A stretch of 64,000 bases of DNA from Sulfurirhabdus autotrophica (GTDB taxonomy: Bacteria; Pseudomonadota; Gammaproteobacteria; Burkholderiales; SMCO01). The notes under the pieces are model-generated. The model was not told where the DNA came from and did no database searches. It worked only from the letters and a program-made list of their open reading frames with translations. Shown piece by piece: positions 58,264 to 64,000 of this stretch (its first letter is position 1; each line of letters starts with the position of its first letter). The translations under genes and the position numbers were made by a program. The stretch spans positions 124,001-188,000 of the forward strand of contig NZ_SMCO01000001.1 in the NCBI RefSeq assembly GCF_004346685.1, in the 5' to 3' direction.

Positions 58264-58863
58264 ATGGGTGATCGGGAAATCGATCAAGTATTGGTCGAGC
58301 GAGTACAACAAGGCGACAAGCATGCGTTTGAATTGCTTGTCGTAAAATACCAGCGCAAGCTGGGGAGATTGCTATCGCGTTTTGTTCGCGATCCAGCAGA
58401 AGTTGAAGACGTGACACAAGAGACGTTTATCAAGGCTTACCGCGCATTGCCATCCTTCCGGGGTGAGAGTGCGTTTTATACCTGGCTGTATCGGATTGGT
58501 ATTAATACAGCCAAAAACTATCTTGTCGCTTTAGGCAGGCGTGCCCCAACTTCTACAGAAATTATCAGTGAAGATGCTGAAAATTATGAAGAGGGTGAAC
58601 TGTTAAGAGACAACAACACGCCTGAAACTGAGTTGATGACCAAGCAGCTTGCCATAACAGTAAACAACGCTATGAGCAGCCTGCCAGAAGAACTCCGTAC
58701 AGCGATCACGTTGCGTGAAATTGAAGGTCTGAGTTATGAAGATATTGCCAGCGTCATGAACTGTCCAATAGGGACAGTGCGTTCCAGAATCTTCCGGGCA
58801 CGTGAAACAATTGCGGAACAATTACGCCCTTTACTGGGCACTAATAAAGAAAAAAGGTGGTGA
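58264..58863 (+). CDS. rpoE: Extracytoplasmic-stress sigma factor RpoE (AlgU/sigma-E)
   Basis: 199 residues, an ECF sigma. Region 2 (FELLVVKYQRKLGRLLSRFVRDPAEVEDVTQETFIKAYRALPSFRGESAFYTWLYRIGINTAKNYL) and region 4 (LPEELRTAITLREIEGLSYEDIASVMNCPIGTVRSRIFRAR) are complete. It directs transcription of envelope-repair genes. The whole regulatory set follows: rseA, rseB, rseC and a DegP protease. RseP is at 25272-26639 in the same window. Confidence 0.98.
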   Translation: MGDREIDQVLVERVQQGDKHAFELLVVKYQRKLGRLLSRFVRDPAEVEDVTQETFIKAYRALPSFRGESAFYTWLYRIGINTAKNYLVALGRRAPTSTEIISEDAENYEEGELLRDNNTPETELMTKQLAITVNNAMSSLPEELRTAITLREIEGLSYEDIASVMNCPIGTVRSRIFRARETIAEQLRPLLGTNKEKRW

Positions 58864-58866
58864 GTT

Positions 58867-59379
58867 ATGAATGACCAAATCTCAGCATTAATGGATAATG
58901 AATTAGAAGAAAATGAAGCCAAAGCATTACTGGCAAAGTTCAAAGATAATCATCAATTGAGTGAAAGTTGGGCTGTTTATCATCAAATTGGAGATTGTCT
59001 GCGTCAGACTCAGATGCTTTCGACTGATTTAACAGAAAAGATTTCTGCGCGGCTGGAAAACGAACCGACTGTTCTGGCACCACACAAACTAACTCCCCCT
59101 CGACGTGAAATGATTGCCTGGTCGGCAGCTGCTTCGTTTGCTGCCGTAGCCGTAGTTGCATTTGCCATGTTGAAATTTTCAAGTATTAATAATCAAGAGG
59201 TAAGTAACTTGGCTTCTGCATCCAGTCAACCTGCCAAAGCCCTCGTTGCTTCTACATCAAATAGTAATATGAATGATTATTTATACGCGCATCAAGAGTA
59301 TTCCCCTGCAACCCCCATTCAGTCTGCCTCGGGATTTGCATTGGTAACATATAGTAATGAGCAGGGTAGTGCCCGATGA
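58867..59379 (+). CDS. rseA: Anti-sigma-E factor RseA
   Basis: 170 residues. Cytoplasmic sigma-binding domain (MNDQISALMDNELEENEAKALLAKFKDNHQLSESWAVYHQIGDCLRQ), a single membrane helix at about 78-100, and a periplasmic Ser/Asn-rich tail. It holds RpoE inactive until sequential DegS-type and RseP cleavage. The DNA overlaps rseB by four bases. Confidence 0.93.
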   Translation: MNDQISALMDNELEENEAKALLAKFKDNHQLSESWAVYHQIGDCLRQTQMLSTDLTEKISARLENEPTVLAPHKLTPPRREMIAWSAAASFAAVAVVAFAMLKFSSINNQEVSNLASASSQPAKALVASTSNSNMNDYLYAHQEYSPATPIQSASGFALVTYSNEQGSAR

Positions 59380-60350
59380 GATATTTGGTTGGTGCGTTTG
59401 TATTCCTATCGGTTATTGCTGGAAGTGTGCAAGCAGATAATTCTCAACCTGATGCCTTCGCTGTACTGAAAAAAATAGAAGCTGCCGCAAGGGAACTTAA
59501 CTATTCAGGCACATTTGTATATCAATATGGCAATCAGGTTGAAACCTCAAAAATCACACATCATGTGGATGCAACAGGTGAGCATGAGAAACTGGAAGCA
59601 TTAAATGGTCCGGCAAGAGAAACCATTAGAAACAACGATGAAGTCATTTGCTATCTACCGGAAAGTAATTCAGTTCGTGTTGATAAACGCCATACCAGAA
59701 AATTCTTTCCCGCATTGCTGCCAAAAGATATCAGTAAACTTTCAGCGAACTATACGATTAAATTGGGTGGGATAGAAAGAATTGCTGGCTTCGATTGCCA
59801 ATCGCTTATTCTTGAGCCGAAAGATAACCTTCGCTATTCGCATAAATACTGGGCTGATATTGCAACTGGTTTGTTATTAAAAGCAACACTTTTAAATACC
59901 AATGGGGAAGCAATAGATCAGTTTACATTTACTCAATTAACCATAGGTGGGCCAATAGATAAGTCTCAGTTCAAACCAAAACCTGCCTGGAAAAAACTGA
60001 CGTGGAAAACGGATGAATCAACCATAGTGGATGCAAATGCTCACGATACTGGCTGGGAAATTAAACAACCGCTCCCTGGCTTCAACAAAATTGTCGAATT
60101 GAAAAGGTCTATGCCAGGGAAAAAAATGCCTGTATCTCATTTGGTTTATTCTGATGGGTTGTCCACCGTATCCGTATTTATTGAGCCACTTTCAGGAATC
60201 GCGCATCCCATGCAAGGTTTGGCTAGCCAGGGTGTGCTTAATGTCTATGCCACTTCATTGGCGGATTTCCAGATAACCGTTATTGGTGAAGTGCCTGCTG
60301 TGACGGTTAAGCAAATAGCAACTTCGATGTCTAACAAGCATAAACAATGA
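59376..60350 (+). CDS. rseB: Periplasmic sigma-E regulator RseB (MucB)
   Basis: 324 residues. Signal peptide MRYLVGAFVFLSVIAGSVQA, then the MucB/RseB fold: ELNYSGTFVYQYGNQVETSKITHHVDATGEHEKLEALNGPARE, and HKYWADIATGLLLKATLLN. It shields RseA from cleavage and senses mislocalised lipoprotein or LPS. Its start overlaps rseA (ATGA). Confidence 0.94.
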   Translation: MRYLVGAFVFLSVIAGSVQADNSQPDAFAVLKKIEAAARELNYSGTFVYQYGNQVETSKITHHVDATGEHEKLEALNGPARETIRNNDEVICYLPESNSVRVDKRHTRKFFPALLPKDISKLSANYTIKLGGIERIAGFDCQSLILEPKDNLRYSHKYWADIATGLLLKATLLNTNGEAIDQFTFTQLTIGGPIDKSQFKPKPAWKKLTWKTDESTIVDANAHDTGWEIKQPLPGFNKIVELKRSMPGKKMPVSHLVYSDGLSTVSVFIEPLSGIAHPMQGLASQGVLNVYATSLADFQITVIGEVPAVTVKQIATSMSNKHKQ

Positions 60351-60366
60351 TTAACAGGGCTTGGCA

Positions 60367-60843
60367 ATGCTTGAAACAGAAGCAGTAATTGTAGAAATAA
60401 AGAATTCAGTCGCCTATGTGGAAACGCAACGGTTGTCAGGGTGCGGACACTGCGATCCACAAAAAGGGTGTGCTACATCTACATTGACTAAATTTTTTGG
60501 CGGAAAGAAAACTTTTTTTAAAGCTTTGAATCCAATTGAAGCACAAGTTGGTGATGCGGTTGTAATCGGGGTAGAAGATGGCGCAGTACTGAAAGGTTCA
60601 CTTGCTGTTTATTTGCTGCCGATACTCTTCGTGCTGTTAGGTGCTGGAATGGGTAATGCTCTTGCTTCAACAGCACCGCAACGCGATTTGCTTGCCATCA
60701 TTGGTGCTGTTGTGGGACTGGGAATTAGTTATGCATGGATACGCGCTTATACCGCTTTTGTAAGCAAAAATAGTCATTTCCAGCCTGTAATATTACGCAA
60801 AATTTCTACTGATAAAATTGTTAACTTTATTAAGGAAATCTAA
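60367..60843 (+). CDS. rseC: RseC/MucC-like membrane protein
   Basis: 158 residues. A Cys-rich N-terminal part (LSGCGHCDPQKGCATSTL, four Cys) precedes two membrane helices (about 80-103 and 112-130). RseC family proteins modulate sigma-E and take part in reducing SoxR in E. coli. The Cys cluster is likely a redox or metal site. ATG 60367 is chosen for its spacing from AGGG; TTG 60361 is less likely. Confidence 0.9.
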   Translation: MLETEAVIVEIKNSVAYVETQRLSGCGHCDPQKGCATSTLTKFFGGKKTFFKALNPIEAQVGDAVVIGVEDGAVLKGSLAVYLLPILFVLLGAGMGNALASTAPQRDLLAIIGAVVGLGISYAWIRAYTAFVSKNSHFQPVILRKISTDKIVNFIKEI

Positions 60844-60846
60844 AAA

Positions 60847-62241
60847 ATGAAAAATTGGTTGTATGTATTTGTTTTTCTGCTTTCTTTTACAACTCCGTTA
60901 CACGCAAAAGATTTGCCGGATTTCACTGAGTTGGTCGAGAAGCAAGGTCCCGCCGTTGTGAATATCAGTATTACGCAAGTTGTGCATGGAAATAACATGT
61001 TCCCACAAATCCCAAATTTGTCGGAAGATGATCCTTTTTTTGATTTTTTCCGCCGCTTTATGCCACCACAGGGCGGGAATGGCGGGCCATCCCAGGACTT
61101 TGAGAGCAAATCACTCGGTTCGGGATTTATTATCAGTCCTGACGGTTACATTTTAACCAATGCCCATGTGGTGGATGATGCCAGTGAAGTGGTTGTCAAA
61201 TTGACCGATAAAAGAGAGTTCAAGGCTAAAGTTATTGGCAGTGATAAACGTACTGATGTTGCTCTGATCAAAATAAATGCAACCAACCTGCCAAGAGTGA
61301 CGTTTGGCGATCCGGCGCAACTTAAGGTGGGAGAGTGGGTGGCAGCAATTGGTTCCCCTTTTGGTTTCGAAAATAGCGTGACGGCTGGTATCGTGAGTGC
61401 CAAAGGGAGATCGTTACCCCAAGAGAACTATGTACCGTTCATTCAGACAGACGTGGCAATTAACCCTGGTAATTCAGGTGGCCCCTTGTTTAATTTAAGA
61501 GGGGAAGTAGTCGGTATCAACTCGCAAATTTATAGCCGGACAGGCGGTTTCATGGGGCTGTCTTTCGCCATACCTATCAATGTAGCTATGGATATCAGCA
61601 ACCAGCTTAAAATAAGTGGCAAAGTAAGTCGTGGTTGGCTGGGTGTGGTCATACAGGAAGTTAACAAGGAATTGGCTGACACATTTGGTTTGAGTAAACC
61701 TATGGGGGCCTTGATCGCTAATGTAGAAAAAGGAAGCCCTGCAGATAAAGCCGGTTTACAGGCAAGTGACATTATCCTTAAATTTGATGGGAAAGCGGTT
61801 CAGAGCTCCAGTGAATTACCCCGACTAGTTGGCGCTGTCAAACCAGGCGCGAAAGTGAATGTTCAAATTTGGCGTAAAGGTGCTTTAAAGGATTTGTCAC
61901 TGGTATTAAGTGAATTACCTGCTGAAAAAATGGCTAAGCGTACTGAAAAATCTGGGAAATCACCTGGTAAATTAGGACTTTTTATCAGTGAACTGACGCC
62001 TGAGCAAAAGCAGCAATTGCAAATTTCCAGTGGATTGCTGGTGGAGGATGCGCAAGGACCTGCAGCTCGAGCAGGGATTCGCAGGGGCGATATCATTCTG
62101 GCTGTCAACAATACCGATGTGAAAAGTATTGCACAGTTTTCTCAAATTGTTTCTCAGTTTGAATCGCGTGGTAGTGTTGCGCTGCTGGTTCGTCGTGGAG
62201 ATACATCCCTCTATGTGCCTTTAAAACTGGATGGTAAATAA
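60847..62241 (+). CDS. degP: Periplasmic serine protease DegP/MucD (Do family)
   Basis: 464 residues. Signal peptide MKNWLYVFVFLLSFTTPLHA. Trypsin-like domain with catalytic His in YILTNAHVVDDASEV, Asp in SDKRTDVALIKI and Ser in NPGNSGGPLFNLRGEVVG, followed by two PDZ domains (about 255-350 and 370-460). It degrades or refolds damaged envelope proteins. Its place at the end of the rpoE operon matches MucD of Pseudomonas. Confidence 0.96.
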   Translation: MKNWLYVFVFLLSFTTPLHAKDLPDFTELVEKQGPAVVNISITQVVHGNNMFPQIPNLSEDDPFFDFFRRFMPPQGGNGGPSQDFESKSLGSGFIISPDGYILTNAHVVDDASEVVVKLTDKREFKAKVIGSDKRTDVALIKINATNLPRVTFGDPAQLKVGEWVAAIGSPFGFENSVTAGIVSAKGRSLPQENYVPFIQTDVAINPGNSGGPLFNLRGEVVGINSQIYSRTGGFMGLSFAIPINVAMDISNQLKISGKVSRGWLGVVIQEVNKELADTFGLSKPMGALIANVEKGSPADKAGLQASDIILKFDGKAVQSSSELPRLVGAVKPGAKVNVQIWRKGALKDLSLVLSELPAEKMAKRTEKSGKSPGKLGLFISELTPEQKQQLQISSGLLVEDAQGPAARAGIRRGDIILAVNNTDVKSIAQFSQIVSQFESRGSVALLVRRGDTSLYVPLKLDGK

Positions 62242-62245
62242 TCCT

Positions 62246-62488
62246 ATGCCGGTTTTGACCTTGTTTGGACGCGAAGATTGCCATTTGTGTCATGAAATGA
62301 TTGCTGAATTGGAAGAAATTCAACCGGACTTTTTGTTTGACATAGAAGTTGTTGATATCGATCGTGATGCAAATCTGAAAGAAAAATACGGGCATCTGGT
62401 GCCAGTGCTAACCTCGAACGACGAGGAAATATGTCATTATTTCCTCGATCGCACAGCACTTGATGCTTATTTTGCCAAAATCCGCTAA
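62246..62488 (+). CDS. Small thioredoxin-fold protein (DUF836/glutaredoxin-like)
   Basis: 80 residues. LTLFGREDCHLCHEMIAELEEI has a CxxC redox motif near residues 11-14. The cis-Pro region is GHLVPVLTSNDEEICHYFLD. It resembles the glutaredoxin-like DUF836 family that lies between degP/mucD and lepA in many betaproteobacteria. The partner is unknown. ATG 62246 is chosen because an upstream ATG (62231) lies inside the degP end. Confidence 0.85.
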   Translation: MPVLTLFGREDCHLCHEMIAELEEIQPDFLFDIEVVDIDRDANLKEKYGHLVPVLTSNDEEICHYFLDRTALDAYFAKIR

Positions 62489-62511
62489 AATCCTCCTTTT
62501 CTTAAGTATTT

Positions 62512-62536
62512 AAGGGCGCTTAATGTGCCCTTTTTT
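62512..62536 (+). terminator. Rho-independent terminator directly before lepA
   Basis: AAGGGC and GCCCTT pair around a 9-base loop, followed by further T residues. It ends only ten bases before the lepA ATG, where a SD would normally be, so it may end the rpoE operon and also limit lepA translation. Confidence 0.65.
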
Positions 62537-62546
62537 GATGCGAAGT

Positions 62547-64000
62547 ATGAAACATATCCGTAATTTTTCCATTATTGCCCATATTGACCACGGTAAATCC
62601 ACCCTGGCAGACCGAATTATCCATCTGTGTGGAGGCTTGAGCGACCGCGAAATGGAGTCTCAAGTACTTGATTCTATGGATTTGGAACGAGAACGTGGCA
62701 TTACCATTAAAGCGCAAACTGCGGCTTTGGAATACAAAGCTCGAGATGGGCAGGTCTATCAGCTGAATTTGATCGACACACCCGGACACGTTGATTTTAC
62801 CTATGAGGTGTCGCGCTCACTGGCGGCATGTGAGGGAGCATTGCTGGTTGTGGATGCCTCACAAGGCGTGGAAGCTCAGACCGTGGCTAACTGTTACACA
62901 GCCATTGAGCAGGGCGTTGAAGTCGTAGCTGTTCTGAATAAAATTGACTTGCCTTCTGCCGAACCTGAACGCGTTATAGCTGAGATTGAAGATATTATCG
63001 GTATTGATGCGCAGGATGCTGTTCGTGCCAGTGCAAAAAGCGGTTTGGGCGTTGAAGACATTCTTGACGCGGTTATTAGCCGTATTCCACCGCCTAAGGG
63101 GAATATAGATGCCCCTCTTAAAGCACTAATTATTGATTCCTGGTTTGATAATTATGTTGGCGTGGTGATGTTGGTACGGGTAGTAGACGGCGTGTTGAAA
63201 CCTAAAGATAAAATTCTGCTAATGGCATCACAAACCACTCATTTGTGCGAACAAGTAGGTGTGTTTACCCCAAAAACAAAGGCTCGTGCTCAGCTTTCAG
63301 CTGGTGATGTAGGTTTTATTATTGCGGGTATCAAAGAATTAAACTCTGCAAAAGTTGGTGATACGGTAACTTTGGCAAATAATCCCGCTGCAGAACCTTT
63401 ACCTGGCTTTAAAGAAATTCAGCCGCAGGTGTTCGCTGGCTTGTACCCAGTCGAATCGCATGATTATGATGCATTGCGTGATGCGTTGGAAAAACTGAAA
63501 TTAAATGATGCATCCCTGCAGTACGAACCTGAAACTTCTCAGGCGCTGGGATTCGGTTTTCGCTGTGGATTCCTGGGATTGTTGCACCTGGATATTGTGC
63601 AGGAACGACTTGAACGCGAATACGACATGGATCTCATCACTACTGCGCCGACGGTGATTTATCAGATATTGATGAAAGATGGCGAAGTAATCGAAATTGA
63701 AAATCCTTCCCGACTGCCTGACTTATCTAAAATTGAAGAAATTCGAGAACCTATTATCAATGCTACTATTTTGGTACCGCAGGATTATGTCGGTGCAGTA
63801 ATCACACTGTGTACTGAAAAGCGTGGTATGCAGCGTAATATGCAATACATGGGCAGGCAAGTTATGCTGAGCTACGAAATGCCAATGAACGAAGTGGTGA
63901 TGGATTTCTTTGATAAATTGAAATCAGTCAGCCGAGGTTATGCTTCCCTGGATTATGAATTTAAAGAATTTCGAGCATCAGATCTCGTTAAACTTGATAT
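62547..64000 (+). CDS. lepA: Elongation factor 4 (LepA), 3' end cut by window edge
   Basis: 484 codons are open to the window end; the full protein is about 600. Ribosome-bound translational GTPase. G1 is [13 protein letters not shown], switch I has [12 protein letters not shown]3 is [33 protein letters not shown], and G4 is [14 protein letters not shown]. The LepA-specific [26 protein letters not shown] follows. ATG 62547 is chosen ([18 protein letters not shown]). No clear SD is visible because a terminator hairpin lies just upstream. Confidence 0.96.
   Translation, partial: MKHIRNFSIIAHIDHGKSTLADRIIHLCGGLSDREMESQVLDSMDLERERGITIKAQTAALEYKARDGQVYQLNLIDTPGHVDFTYEVSRSLAACEGALLVVDASQGVEAQTVANCYTAIEQGVEVVAVLNKIDLPSAEPERVIAEIEDIIGIDAQDAVRASAKSGLGVEDILDAVISRIPPPKGNIDAPLKALIIDSWFDNYVGVVMLVRVVDGVLKPKDKILLMASQTTHLCEQVGVFTPKTKARAQLSAGDVGFIIAGIKELNSAKVGDTVTLANNPAAEPLPGFKEIQPQVFAGLYPVESHDYDALRDALEKLKLNDASLQYEPETSQALGFGFRCGFLGLLHLDIVQERLEREYDMDLITTAPTVIYQILMKDGEVIEIENPSRLPDLSKIEEIREPIINATILVPQDYVGAVITLCTEKRGMQRNMQYMGRQVMLSYEMPMNEVVMDFFDKLKSVSRGYASLDYEFKEFRASDLVKLD

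Overview
The window reads as a contiguous chromosomal segment of a flagellated, Gram-negative betaproteobacterium of moderate G+C. The reasons are the rpsB-tsf-pyrH-frr-uppS-cdsA-dxr-rseP-bamA-skp-lpxD-fabZ-lpxA-lpxB-rnhB super-cluster, an rpoE-rseA-rseB-rseC-degP-lepA block, PpsR/PpsA, DUF4936 and a SenB-type glycosyltransferase. The complete sdhCDAB-sdhE set argues against obligate methylotrophs that lack succinate dehydrogenase. Genus cannot be fixed from the sequence alone. I saw no tRNA, rRNA, insertion sequence, prophage or CRISPR array. The left edge cuts peptide deformylase and the right edge cuts lepA.

Layout. 1-370: end of def. 427-8952: an accessory region with a truncated GT41 tail, a large TPR/GT41-like glycosyltransferase carrying a ten-G tract, then a forward operon of a DegT-type sugar aminotransferase, a WbqC-family protein, two paralogous beta-propeller proteins and a GNAT-methyltransferase fusion. 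9072-13563: reverse-strand late flagellar genes (fliT, fliS, fliD, flaG, two short flagellins) with three sigma-28-type promoters. 13886-15606: DUF2802, FliK-like and FlhB-C-terminus-like genes. 15581-18983: glnD and map, reverse. 19125-33531: the translation/envelope super-cluster, opened by a structured rpsB leader. 33594-39278: a CopD-like membrane protein, motAB, a membrane-linked methyltransferase, an HDOD-GAF protein and an orphan senB. 39535-46621: a GYF_2/pentapeptide protein, an rRNA methyltransferase, ppsR/ppsA and Fur-type-controlled feoAB. 46900-51097: pyrG-kdsA-eno-ftsB. 51087-58000: DUF4936, ygfZ, sdhCDAB-sdhE-ygfX and nadB. 58112-62488: the sigma-E envelope-stress operon with a DegP protease and a thioredoxin-fold protein. 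62547-64000: start of lepA.

How the genes may work together. Most of the window is conserved housekeeping: translation start-up, isoprenoid/phospholipid/lipid A synthesis, outer-membrane assembly and its sigma-E stress control. The interesting part is 427-13563. I infer a flagellin glycosylation system: the aminotransferase would make a 4-amino-4,6-dideoxy sugar nucleotide, the GNAT-methyltransferase would decorate it, and the TPR/GT41-like enzyme would transfer it to the short flagellins encoded next door. The G10 tract sits early in the glycosyltransferase. Gain or loss of one G leads to a stop within a few codons, so the locus looks built for on/off phase variation. That is inference from sequence architecture and needs experimental proof.
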